This document shows, piece by piece, positions 34,725-43,078 of a stretch of DNA of 64,000 nt (the stretch's first letter is position 1; each line of letters starts with the position of its first letter). This DNA comes from JAVBRD01 sp031548365. Lineage in GTDB: Bacteria > Bacillota > Clostridia > Christensenellales > UBA1750. The stretch lies in contig JAVBRD010000014.1 in NCBI GenBank assembly GCA_031548365.1, positions 1-64,000 on the forward strand, in the 5' to 3' direction. Made by a program: the position numbers and the translations under genes. A model generated the notes under the pieces. It had not been told where the DNA came from, did not search any database, and saw nothing but the letters and a program-made list of their open reading frames with translations.

Positions 34725-35471
34725 ATGAAGAAGCTACCGGTGGCGCTCCAGTTGTACACCGTGCGGGACGCGATGGAGACGGATTTCGCGGGCGTGATCA
34801 AAAGCGTCGCGGCGATGGGCTATGACGGCGTCGAATTCGCCGGATTCGGCGGGTATTCCGCGGCTGAACTCGCCCAGTTGCTCAATGAAACCGGGCTAAC
34901 CGCCATCAGCTCCCACACCCAGCTTTCCGACCTTGAAAAAGAAGGCATGCCCGAGTTTCTCAAGGAACTGGGTGTTTCGTATGTCGCCATCCCGTGGATC
35001 GGGGAAGACCTGCGGCCCGGGGCGTCCGATTACCCATCGTTTGTGGCGCGTGTCAACACCGCGGGCAAGAAGCTCGCCGGCCTGGGCATCGCGCTTTTGT
35101 ACCACAACCACGCCTTTGAGCTCGAACAGATCGACGGCGAGTACAAGCTCGACATCATGTACCGCGACCTCCCCCACCTAGGCGCGGAGCCCGACTGCTG
35201 CTGGCTCAAGGTCGGGGGCGTCGATCCGATCAAGTGGCTCAAGCAATACGCGGGCCGCGCACCCGTTGTGCATTTGAAAGACTTCGTCAGCGAGCCGGAG
35301 TTCGCCTTCCGTCCCGTGGGCGACGGCGTGCAGGACTTAAAGGGCGTCATTGCCGCATCTGTTGACGCTGGCGCGAAGTGGCTGGTCGTGGAGCAGGATC
35401 GCTGTCCCACCATGTCAAGCGTTGACAGCGCAAAGCGCAGTCTTGACAACATCCGCGCGATCATCGGGTAG
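34725..35471 (+). CDS. sugar phosphate isomerase/epimerase (TIM-barrel, AP-endonuclease-2 fold)
   Basis: The 248-residue protein starts KKLPVALQLYTVRDAMETDF, the typical opening of this family, followed by MGYDGVEFAGFGG. Metal-binding positions are visible in ALLYHNHAFELEQ, and the VVHLKDFV strand and the final WLVVEQDRC glutamate complete the site. Family members include 2-keto-myo-inositol dehydratases and various ketose epimerases; the substrate is unknown. I prefer the ATG at 34725 (nine bases past AAGGA) over 34716, which abuts that site. It is the first gene of a four-gene plus-strand cluster. Confidence 0.82.
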   Translation: MKKLPVALQLYTVRDAMETDFAGVIKSVAAMGYDGVEFAGFGGYSAAELAQLLNETGLTAISSHTQLSDLEKEGMPEFLKELGVSYVAIPWIGEDLRPGASDYPSFVARVNTAGKKLAGLGIALLYHNHAFELEQIDGEYKLDIMYRDLPHLGAEPDCCWLKVGGVDPIKWLKQYAGRAPVVHLKDFVSEPEFAFRPVGDGVQDLKGVIAASVDAGAKWLVVEQDRCPTMSSVDSAKRSLDNIRAIIG

Positions 35472-35484
35472 GAGGAAGATGGCC

Positions 35485-36297
35485 ATGCAGGAGCGGAAGT
35501 GCGCGCTGGTCACAGGCGGGAGCCGAGGCATCGGGCGGGGCATCGCCCGCGTGCTCGCGCGCGAAGGATACGACATCGCCATCACATACGCGACCAAGGA
35601 CGACGAGGCGCAGATCACCAAGGAAGGCATCGAAAAGGACTTCGGGCGGCGCTGCGAGGTGTTTCAGGCGAGCTTTGACAAACCCGAAACGCCCGACATT
35701 GTGATGCCCGAGATCATCCGCGCGCTGGGCCGCATGGACGTGCTTGTCTGCAACGCCGGCGTGACGCGGCATTCCTCTCTTCAGGAGCTGACCGACGAGA
35801 TGGTCGACTTCCTGATTAACCTCGATTTCCGCTCTTACGTGCTTTGCTCGCGTGCCGCCGCGCGCCACATGATCAAGCACGGCCTCAAAGGCAACATCGT
35901 CTACATCACTTCCACGCACTCGGTGCGTGCCTACCCGACCGACGGCATGTACGGCGCGATGAAGTCCGCACTCAACCGTTCGGTGGAGTCGTTCGCGCTT
36001 GATATGGCACCCTACGGCGTGCGCGTGAACGCGGTCGCGCCCGGGGCCACGCGCGTCCGACCCATGAACGACTGGTACGCCGACATCGCGGGGCGCATCC
36101 CCTTGGGGCGCGTGGGCGAGCCCGAGGACGTGGGCGAACTGGTCGCGTTCCTTATCTCGGAAAAGGCGAGCTACATCACGGGCGTAACCGTCAAGATCGA
36201 CGGCGGCCTCGTTCTGCCCGGCATGCCAGAAAAAACCGGCTTCCCCGGTTGGAACGGCGGCAAGCGCGAGAAGACGTGGAATGACGACAACTTGTAA
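35485..36297 (+). CDS. short-chain dehydrogenase/reductase (SDR family)
   Basis: The 270-residue protein has the NAD(P)-binding motif TGGSRGIGRG, the NAG segment VCNAGVTR and the catalytic triad Ser, Tyr, Lys in STHSV ... YGAMK. It ends with the GG-LVLPG strand found in sugar and acyl reductases. Its place between an isomerase and an acid-sugar dehydratase suggests oxidation or reduction of a sugar acid. The start is probably 35485, nine bases past GGAGG; the ATG at 35479 is only three bases away from it. Confidence 0.85.
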   Translation: MQERKCALVTGGSRGIGRGIARVLAREGYDIAITYATKDDEAQITKEGIEKDFGRRCEVFQASFDKPETPDIVMPEIIRALGRMDVLVCNAGVTRHSSLQELTDEMVDFLINLDFRSYVLCSRAAARHMIKHGLKGNIVYITSTHSVRAYPTDGMYGAMKSALNRSVESFALDMAPYGVRVNAVAPGATRVRPMNDWYADIAGRIPLGRVGEPEDVGELVAFLISEKASYITGVTVKIDGGLVLPGMPEKTGFPGWNGGKREKTWNDDNL

Positions 36298-36322
36298 GCC
36301 GTAATTGGCAAGGAGGAGACAC

Positions 36323-37522
36323 ATGTCCGTTCTCATCACTGATATTCGCGCGATTTGCACCGCGCCGCAGAACATTCCCTTGGTCGTCGTTCGCGTGGAC
36401 ACCAACCAACCCGGCCTTTACGGGCTGGGCTGCGCGACATACACACAGCGTTTCCTGACCGTTGCGCACGCGGTGGACAACTACATGAAGCCTCTGCTGG
36501 TGGGCAAGGACGTCTCGCAAATCGAAGACATTTGGCAGATGTCCATGGTGTCCGCGTACTGGCGCAACGGGCCGGTGCTTGGCAACGCCATATCCGGCGT
36601 GGACATGGCGCTCTGGGACATCAAAGGCAAGATGGCGAACATGCCGTGCTACCAGCTCTTCGGCGGCAAGTGCCGCGACGGCGTCGCGGTCTACCGCCAC
36701 GCGGACGGCAAGACGCTAGAGGCGGTTGAGGACCGGGTGCGCCAGTACATCGAGGACGGCCTGCGCTACGTGCGCGTGCAATGGGGCGGCTACGGCGGAA
36801 AACACGATATCCTCAACAGGCCCGAAAACGCGTCGGGCGGCGCGCTGTTCGATCCCGACCGCTACCTGCGCTCCGTGCCCGTGCTCTTTGAGCACATCCG
36901 CAAGACGGTCGGCTTTGATGTCGAGCTTTTGCACGACGTACACGAGCGGGTGCCCGCTATCGAGGCGGTACGGCTGGCGAAACAGCTTGAGCCTTACCGG
37001 TTGTTCTTCCTTGAGGACGCGCTCGCGCCCGAGGCGATCGAATGGTTCGCCAACATGCGCTCGCAGTGCGCGACCCCGCTCGCCATGGGTGAGCTGTTCA
37101 ACAATCCGCGCGAGTGGGTGCCGCTTATCAAAGACCGTTTGATCGACTTCATCCGGGTACACATCAGCCAGATCGGGGGCATCACACCCGCGCTCAAGCT
37201 CGCCCATCTGTGCGAGGCGTTCGGTGTGCGCACCGCGTGGCACGGCCCGGGCGACGTCTCCCCCGTGGGCCACGCGGCCAACGTCCACCTCGACTACGCG
37301 ATCTGGAACTTCGGCGTACAGGAGTGGTCGGGGCTTGACGAGCGCTCCGAGGAAGTCTTCCCCGGATGTCCGCAGCTTCGCCGCGGCTACGTTTACCTGA
37401 ACGACAAGCCCGGTCTGGGCATCGACATCGACGAGGCCACCGCCGCCAAGTATCCGTGCAAAACCGATCTGCCCCAGTGGACAAACGCGCGCCTTCCGGA
37501 CGGCACGCTTTCCAGGCCGTAG
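36323..37522 (+). CDS. ManD/RspA-like acid-sugar dehydratase (enolase superfamily)
   Basis: The 399-residue protein matches the mannonate/gluconate dehydratase subgroup (also annotated RspA). It has the YRHADGKT block, metal ligands in ELLHDVHERV, FLEDALAPE and MGELFNNP, and the characteristic WHGPGDVSPVGHAANVHLD followed by NFGVQEW. Members dehydrate D-mannonate or D-gluconate to 2-keto-3-deoxy sugar acids; some have little activity. A KDG kinase or aldolase is not nearby. The ATG at 36323 follows AGGAGG at six bases. Confidence 0.88.
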   Translation: MSVLITDIRAICTAPQNIPLVVVRVDTNQPGLYGLGCATYTQRFLTVAHAVDNYMKPLLVGKDVSQIEDIWQMSMVSAYWRNGPVLGNAISGVDMALWDIKGKMANMPCYQLFGGKCRDGVAVYRHADGKTLEAVEDRVRQYIEDGLRYVRVQWGGYGGKHDILNRPENASGGALFDPDRYLRSVPVLFEHIRKTVGFDVELLHDVHERVPAIEAVRLAKQLEPYRLFFLEDALAPEAIEWFANMRSQCATPLAMGELFNNPREWVPLIKDRLIDFIRVHISQIGGITPALKLAHLCEAFGVRTAWHGPGDVSPVGHAANVHLDYAIWNFGVQEWSGLDERSEEVFPGCPQLRRGYVYLNDKPGLGIDIDEATAAKYPCKTDLPQWTNARLPDGTLSRP

Positions 37523-37749
37523 CGCAAGCTGCCACCGATTTAGCTGCGTTTCGTTGCCGCTTCCGTGAGGAACGTCGATCCAGCCCAAAAAGCTGTTTCC
37601 GCTCCGATGGGTCTCGAAGAGTCGCGGCTCCTTTGATTTCAATCAACCCGCCTCGGGTTTGACGGCCTTCGCGGCAAATCCGGCGATACGATCTGCCTCA
37701 ACAATGATTGATGCGCGGGTACAAAATCGGTTTCCCAGGAGGACTGCAC
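37523..37749 (+). other. 227-bp gap within the sugar-acid cluster
   Basis: I see no gene, promoter or strong terminator here. A small AACCC/GGGTT hairpin occurs near 37645-37660. The next gene may be transcribed from upstream. Confidence 0.5.
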
Positions 37750-38805
37750 ATGCGCAAGATACAGCCGGATTACCGGCACATCGCGGATGCGGCGCACAAC
37801 AGGAAACCGCTCCGCATGCCCATTTACGAGCACATCATCAACGTGGGCTTCATGGAGAAGCGCCTAGGGGCGAGATTTGCCGATCTGCACCGAGGGGACG
37901 ACCGCGACAAGCTTGAGTTCTTCAGGAAATACGCGGCGTTTTTCCTCGATCACGGGTACGACTGCGTATCCTTTGAGCGGTCCGCGCGTTCCAGCTTTCC
38001 CGGCGGAGGCGCGCTGGGCGCGCATATTGATCCCGTGATCAAGACGCGCGCGGACTTCCAGCGTTACCCGTTCGGCGAGCTGCTCGCGCGGTACCAAGCG
38101 ATGTTCGACCACGATTTTGAGCTGCTTGAAAAAGCGCTCCCCGAAGGCGTCAAGTGCGTGGGCGGCGTTGCGAACGGCGTGTTTGAGTGCGTGCAGGATT
38201 TGGCAAGCTATACAGGGCTTTGTTACATGAGGGCGGACGACCCCGAGCTCTACGACGCACTGTTCATCCGCGTAGGCGAGCTGCTCGCGAGCTTCTGGGC
38301 GTGGTTTCTGCCGCGCTGGGGGCACCTGTACGCCGTCCCGCGATTTGGCGACGATCTCGGTTTCCGCACGCAGACGCTCATCCCCGAAGAGGACATCAGG
38401 AGGCTGGTCATTCCCGCGTACAAACGGATTGTGGATACGATTCACGCGGCGGAAAAGCCCTTCCTGCTGCACTCGTGCGGGTGTATCTTCGGGGTGATGG
38501 ACGACATCATCACAAAGACCATGATCAACGCCAAGCACTCCAACGAAGATCAGATAGCGCCGTTCTCCGAATGGGCGGCGCGCTATAACGACCGCATCGG
38601 CCTGTTCGGCGGGCTGGACTTGAACGTCCTGTATCTCTCGGACGAGGCGGGCGTTCGCTCCGCCGTGCGCGAGTTGATCGAGCTGTCAAAGACCATGAAA
38701 GGCTACGCGCTCGGCACGGGCAACTCCATCCCTGACGACGTGCCAGTGCAAAACTTTCTAACAATGGTCGAAACGGCCAACGAATACCGTGCCACGCAGG
38801 AATAG
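37750..38805 (+). CDS. uroporphyrinogen-decarboxylase-fold protein
   Basis: The 351-residue protein resembles the URO-D / methyltransferase TIM-barrel superfamily: KPLRMPIYEHIINVGFMEKR near the start, a repeated FGDDLGFRTQTLIPEEDIRR block, and a metal-type motif KPFLLHSCGCIFGVMDDII. Such proteins that are not linked to haem genes often act as methyltransferases or remain unassigned. With the three upstream genes it is probably part of a sugar-acid or methylated-substrate pathway, but that is inference. AGGAGG lies seven bases before the ATG at 37750. Confidence 0.78.
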   Translation: MRKIQPDYRHIADAAHNRKPLRMPIYEHIINVGFMEKRLGARFADLHRGDDRDKLEFFRKYAAFFLDHGYDCVSFERSARSSFPGGGALGAHIDPVIKTRADFQRYPFGELLARYQAMFDHDFELLEKALPEGVKCVGGVANGVFECVQDLASYTGLCYMRADDPELYDALFIRVGELLASFWAWFLPRWGHLYAVPRFGDDLGFRTQTLIPEEDIRRLVIPAYKRIVDTIHAAEKPFLLHSCGCIFGVMDDIITKTMINAKHSNEDQIAPFSEWAARYNDRIGLFGGLDLNVLYLSDEAGVRSAVRELIELSKTMKGYALGTGNSIPDDVPVQNFLTMVETANEYRATQE

Positions 38806-38822
38806 AAGGGACATCCAAACAC

Positions 38823-40565
38823 ATGCCACTTGACGGATTTACGCTCGGCTACATCGCGCGCGAGCTGAGCGAGGCGCTGGAGGGCGCGCGCATCGACCGC
38901 GTACTCCAACCGGAAAAAGACGAGCTTCAGCTCGTGATGCGCTCTCCCGGGCGAACATGCCGGCTTTTGCTCTCGGCGTCGCCGCACCATGCGCGCATCC
39001 ACCTCACGCGCGAGGTCAAGCAAAACCCGCAGGAACCGCCCATGTTTTGCATGCTGCTGCGCAAGCACCTGATCGGGGCACGATTTCGCGGCATTGAGCA
39101 GGTGAGCGGCGACCGCATCCTCAACCTCTCGTTTGACAACATCGACGAGTTGGGAGATGAGACAACCTTTCAGCTGATCGTCGAAATTATGGGCAAGCAT
39201 TCCAACATCATCTTGACCGACGCCAGGGGCGTGATCGTGGACTCCATACGCCGCGTGCCGCTGGACTTGAGCCGCGTACGCGAAGTCCTGCCCGGGCTTG
39301 ACTACGAACTTCCTCCCGGGCAAGACAAGCTGCCCAGCCCGCCCGATCCCACCGCGCTCATTACCGCTCACAGCCAAGCGCCCGAGACGCTCCTAGAAAA
39401 AGCGCTTGCGGCGCGCGTATCCGGCCTGTCGTCGGTGACAGCCGATGAAATCGCGCATCTCGTGGGAGAGCGCGCCACGCCGGAATCGCTCGCGCGCGCG
39501 GCCGAACTCCTCGCAAACCCGCCCGCACCAGCGCCCGTGGTGCTCTACCGTGAGGATGGCTCGCCTTGCGACTTTTTTCCGTTCGCGTACGCCTCGCGCG
39601 ATATCGGCATGCAAAAACCGTTCCCCACACTCTCCGAAGCCGCCGAGGCCTACTACAGCGGGCGCGATCATCAGGAGCGGATGAAGCAGAAGACCGCTTC
39701 GCTCGGTAAGACGCTCAAGACCGCTTTGGATCGCACGGAAAAGAAACTCAGCCTTCAGCTGGAAGCCATCGAGGATGCTAAGAACGCAGACGCTTACAGG
39801 CGCAGCGGAGAGCTGATCACCGCCGCCGCGCCGTCACTGACCAAAGGCGCTAAGCGCGCGGTCGTTCCTGACTATTTCTCTCAAGCGGACGATGGAACCA
39901 TCCCTGAAATTACCATCGCGCTTGACGAAACGCTCGCGCCTATGGACAACGCCAAGCGCTACTTCCGGCTTTACCGCAAAGCACGCTCCGCCGCGGACAT
40001 GGCGGCGCAGCAGGCCGAAAAGAGCCGCGCAGACGCCGCATATTTGGAACAGCAACTGCAAAGCCTGTCCACATGCGACAGCGAGCAGGAGATCGACGAA
40101 ATCCGCCGTGAGCTGGAGCGTGAAGGCTGGCTCCGCGCGTCCCACAACCGAGGAAAGGGCAAGAAGCTCCCGCCGCCCACAAAGCCCGCGGCGTATGTCT
40201 CCAGCGACGGCTTCCGTATCTATGCGGGCAAAAACGGGGCGCAGAACGACGCGCTCACACAGTCTGCGGACGGGGACGACCTGTGGCTGCACGCAAAAGA
40301 CATGCCGGGGTCGCACATCATCGTCAAATGCGCGGGGCAGACGCTGCCCAACGCGACGCGCGAGGAAGCCGCAGTGATCGCCGCGCTGTACAGCAAGGGC
40401 AAGAGCTCCGGCCTCGTTCCCGTGGACATGACGCCGCGAAAATACGTAAAAAAACCGGGCGGCGCAAAGCCCGGGTTCGTGATCTACACGCACCAGACCA
40501 CCGTTTATGTTACCCCCGACGAGGCGCGCGCGGCTGCGCTGTCGGACCGGAAGCAGCGTGATTAG
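38823..40565 (+). CDS. rqcH: ribosome quality control protein RqcH (NFACT family)
   Basis: RqcH binds stalled 50S-nascent chain complexes and directs addition of C-terminal alanine tails for degradation. The 580-residue protein is full length: an NFACT-N domain (LDGFTLGYIARELSEALEGA, RIHLTREVKQNPQEPPMFCM), a helical middle with coiled coil, and the C-terminal NFACT-R domain (YAGKNGAQNDALTQ, DDLWLHAKDMPGSHIIVK). It was often annotated as a fibronectin-binding protein. Upstream genes are unrelated; the stop codon forms part of a hairpin (40562-40588). Confidence 0.95.
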   Translation: MPLDGFTLGYIARELSEALEGARIDRVLQPEKDELQLVMRSPGRTCRLLLSASPHHARIHLTREVKQNPQEPPMFCMLLRKHLIGARFRGIEQVSGDRILNLSFDNIDELGDETTFQLIVEIMGKHSNIILTDARGVIVDSIRRVPLDLSRVREVLPGLDYELPPGQDKLPSPPDPTALITAHSQAPETLLEKALAARVSGLSSVTADEIAHLVGERATPESLARAAELLANPPAPAPVVLYREDGSPCDFFPFAYASRDIGMQKPFPTLSEAAEAYYSGRDHQERMKQKTASLGKTLKTALDRTEKKLSLQLEAIEDAKNADAYRRSGELITAAAPSLTKGAKRAVVPDYFSQADDGTIPEITIALDETLAPMDNAKRYFRLYRKARSAADMAAQQAEKSRADAAYLEQQLQSLSTCDSEQEIDEIRRELEREGWLRASHNRGKGKKLPPPTKPAAYVSSDGFRIYAGKNGAQNDALTQSADGDDLWLHAKDMPGSHIIVKCAGQTLPNATREEAAVIAALYSKGKSSGLVPVDMTPRKYVKKPGGAKPGFVIYTHQTTVYVTPDEARAAALSDRKQRD

Positions 40566-40741
40566 CTAATCAATGATTGGTTCGGCTATCGTCCTGTCAT
40601 CCCGCCCCGGAGATTCTCACAGGGCCAGCAGGTTCTGTGAGAATGAACGCTGCGTTCCATATTTGACTTAGCCGCGCATGGAACGCAACCGGTTAGTCCG
40701 ATGAATCAGTCGGCATGCCCAGCACTCCGACTGACCCATCG
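40562..40741 (+). other. run of four consecutive hairpins in the rqcH-ccdA gap
   Basis: Four inverted repeats stand in a row: about 40562-40588 (imperfect TAGC...GCTA with AATCA/TGGTT), 40613-40644 (10-bp ATTCTCACAG/CTGTGAGAAT, loop 12), 40651-40687 (10-bp TGCGTTCCAT/ATGGAACGCA, loop 17) and 40699-40741 (13 of 15 pairs, loop 13). None has a T-run. They occupy almost all of the gap before the CcdA-like gene and may form a structured leader or a repeat element. Confidence 0.6.
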
Positions 40742-40840
40742 CTTACTTAGAGGACGTGTGATCTCTTGAGCTTAGCCACGCGCGCCGTGCCTTGAGCGAT
40801 AATCAGTACAGCGTCAACAAACGCGGACAGGGAGCTTGAT

Positions 40841-41512
40841 TTGCTCGTACAACAAGTGGACACGCTGGCGGTGCTGCTGTACGGCATCGTCTCTTTTTTC
40901 ACGCCGTGCGTGCTGCCCATGGTGCCGGTCTTTCTCGCTGGATTAACGGACAACAACCTGACCGACAGAAAGGCCGTGCTGGTTGGCGCGGCGCTGTTCG
41001 TCGCGGGGTTCTCCGCGTCCTTTATGGCCATGGGCGCGACAGCGGGGCTGATCGGAAGTTTCCTGGTGCGCAACCGCGATACCGTGCGGTATGTCAGCGG
41101 TGCGCTCATCGTCCTCCTTGGGCTGTACATGCTGGGCGTCTTCGGCCCGCTATTCCAGCGCGAAGTGCGCGTCCAGACACGCCCGAGCGGTCTTGGGAGG
41201 CATTTGCGCGCGTTCACGCTGGGCGCGATGCTGGCCTTTGGCTGGACGCCCTGCAGCGGCCCAGCGCTGGGCGCCGCGCTCACGCTCGCCGCTCGCGCCA
41301 GCACCGTTTGGCGCGGTGTGTTCCTGCTCTTTGTCTATTCGCTCGGCCTGGGCATCCCGTTTATGCTCACCGCCGCTTTCATGCAGTCGCTCGTACCGCT
41401 CTGGAGGCGCATCTCCCCTGTACTGCCTATCGTCCAGAAAGTCGCTGGCGCGCTGCTCATCGTTTATGGTGCCGCGCTCTGGTTTGGATGGCTCAGCTTT
41501 CTGCCGACATAA
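40841..41512 (+). CDS. CcdA/DsbD-like thiol-disulfide transmembrane protein
   Basis: CcdA-type proteins pass reducing power across the membrane to extracytoplasmic thiol proteins. The 223-residue protein has six membrane helices and the paired cysteine motifs in FFTPCVLPM (helix 1) and FGWTPCSGPALG (helix 4), both in conserved positions. Translation starts at TTG (40841) behind GGGAG. No thioredoxin-like partner or cytochrome c genes are adjacent. In spore formers CcdA also supports sporulation, which may be relevant here. Confidence 0.9.
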   Translation: MLVQQVDTLAVLLYGIVSFFTPCVLPMVPVFLAGLTDNNLTDRKAVLVGAALFVAGFSASFMAMGATAGLIGSFLVRNRDTVRYVSGALIVLLGLYMLGVFGPLFQREVRVQTRPSGLGRHLRAFTLGAMLAFGWTPCSGPALGAALTLAARASTVWRGVFLLFVYSLGLGIPFMLTAAFMQSLVPLWRRISPVLPIVQKVAGALLIVYGAALWFGWLSFLPT

Positions 41513-41525
41513 CCCATTTTGACAC

Positions 41526-41556
41526 AAAAAAGCCGGAGCGCAACGCTTCGGCCTTT
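41526..41556. terminator. bidirectional terminator between ccdA-like gene and the arg operon
   Basis: A nine-bp GCCGGAGCG/CGCTTCGGC stem with a CAA loop has A6 on the left, giving T6 on the minus strand, and CTTTAT on the right. It serves both convergent genes, more strongly the minus strand. Confidence 0.75.
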
Positions 41557-41569
41557 ATGATTGTAGCGC

Positions 41570-42100
41570 TTACTTCTCCCACACAGGCGACAAGTCAACG
41601 GTGGCGGCGTCCTCACAGATATCGCGAAGGAGCAAGCCTCGGATGTAGCCGCGGTCGTTGGAGACGGAGTGGACGAAAAAATCGTTTTTGTAGTAGAACG
41701 CCATCAGCGAGTACATGCGCGTGCTGGTGTGGAGCGCGAGCGCGGCGAGACCGCGTTCTTTGGCTTCCTTGACTGCGGCGAGCATGAGGTAACGGCCCAG
41801 TCCCCCGCCCTGCGAGTTGGCCTTGACGCCAAAGCGGCTGATGTAACCGATGTTACCGCAGATCTCAAGCCGGAGCGCGCCGTCGTCGCGCCCTTCGACG
41901 GCGGCAATAAAGACGATTTTTCTCTCGATATCGCGCGCGACATCCTCGTACGTCTCTTTGAGCGCGGCGACTTTCGCGGGCATGTTCAGGCCGCGCTGAT
42001 AGATCTGAAACGAGTCCTGCGTGATTTCGTGAACGGACTTGATGTCGTCGAGCGTCGCGCGCCGCACGTCAATGCGCAGCATTTCCTCAAACAGAGCCAA
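41570..42100 (-). CDS. GNAT acetyltransferase in the arginine operon, candidate N-acetylglutamate synthase
   Basis: The protein (176 residues from TTG at 42100, eight bases past GGAGG) is a GNAT domain: VRRATLDDIKSVHEIT at the start, the acetyl-CoA loop NSQGGGLGRYL (Q-x2-G-x-G) and the final Y-x-K-NDFF motif. The longer frame upstream lies within argF and is not credible. It overlaps argF by 14 bases and is the last gene of the argB-argD-argF unit, so a short-type N-acetylglutamate synthase is a reasonable hypothesis; a general N-acetyltransferase remains possible. An ATG at 42082 is an alternative start. Confidence 0.72.
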   Translation of the reverse strand: MALFEEMLRIDVRRATLDDIKSVHEITQDSFQIYQRGLNMPAKVAALKETYEDVARDIERKIVFIAAVEGRDDGALRLEICGNIGYISRFGVKANSQGGGLGRYLMLAAVKEAKERGLAALALHTSTRMYSLMAFYYKNDFFVHSVSNDRGYIRGLLLRDICEDAATVDLSPVWEK

Positions 42101-43064
42101 GTGTGATTCCTCCCAGAAGCTGCGCCAAAACGGCTTTTTGTGCGTGGACACGGTTTTCAGCCTCGTCGAAAACCTTGGAGTACTGGGCTTCCATAACCTC
42201 ATCGGCCACTTCCTCACCGCGGTGCGCGGGCAGGCAATGCAGAAATATGGCGTCCTTCTTGGCCTTGGCCATGAGCGCGGTGTTCACCTGATAGTCGGCG
42301 AACGCGAGCTTGCGCTTGGCGGTCTCGGCCTCCTGACCCATGCTCGCCCACACATCGGTGTAGACCGCGTCTGCTCCCGCGAGCGCGTCGTTAAGCGAGG
42401 TCGTTACAAGGAGACTCGCGCCCGACGCTTTAGCGTTGGCCATGCAGGCGTCCACGACCGCCGCTTCGGGCGCGTATCCCGCAGCGTGCGCGACCGCGAC
42501 ATCCACACCGATCTTGGAGCAGATCGTCATGAGCGAGTTGGCTACATTGTTGCCGTCGCCCACAAACGCCAGCTTCCTGCCCTTGAGCGCGCCTTTGTGC
42601 TCGTAGAGCGTCAGCAGATCGGCGAGCGCTTGACATGGATGGTAGCCGTCGGTGAGCGCGTTGATGACAGGCACGCTCCCATTCTGCGCGAGGCCGTCCG
42701 CTTTCTCCTGCTCAAACGTGCGGATCATGATGCCGTCGACCATGCGCGAGAGCACGCGCGCCACGTCGGCGACGCTCTCGCGCACGCCCAGCCCGAACTC
42801 CTTCTCGCTCATGACCATTGACCGGCCGCCCAGCTGCGCCATGCCGACCTCAAAGCTCACGCGCGTGCGGAGCGAATCCTTGGCGAAAATCATCGCCAGC
42901 ATTTTTCCCTTCAGAAACTCGTGCGGCTGACCCGCCTTCTGCATCTCCTTGAGTTTTACGGCGAGCGCCAGTGTTTGCATAATCTCATCGGGTGTCCAGT
43001 CCTGCAGCTTGAGCAAGTGCTTTTGTGCGAACGGCTTCTCGGCTGCATAACTTTTAAGCTCCAT
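42087..43064 (-). CDS. argF: ornithine carbamoyltransferase
   Basis: ArgF joins ornithine and carbamoyl phosphate to citrulline. The 325-residue protein has the carbamoyl-phosphate motif S-x-RTR (KDSLRTRVSFEVGMAQLGG), the ornithine-side HPCQALADLLT and the catalytic HCLPAHRGEE. It lies between argD and the GNAT gene on the minus strand, in an operon controlled from 45178-45207. A start at 43064 follows GGAGGATC. Confidence 0.96.
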   Translation of the reverse strand: MELKSYAAEKPFAQKHLLKLQDWTPDEIMQTLALAVKLKEMQKAGQPHEFLKGKMLAMIFAKDSLRTRVSFEVGMAQLGGRSMVMSEKEFGLGVRESVADVARVLSRMVDGIMIRTFEQEKADGLAQNGSVPVINALTDGYHPCQALADLLTLYEHKGALKGRKLAFVGDGNNVANSLMTICSKIGVDVAVAHAAGYAPEAAVVDACMANAKASGASLLVTTSLNDALAGADAVYTDVWASMGQEAETAKRKLAFADYQVNTALMAKAKKDAIFLHCLPAHRGEEVADEVMEAQYSKVFDEAENRVHAQKAVLAQLLGGITLGSV

Positions 43065-43078
43065 GTGATCCTCCTTGG

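Noticed and set aside
37523..37749. Hidden gene in the gap before the URO-D-fold gene
   Set aside because: No frame with start signal and plausible product; only a small hairpin.
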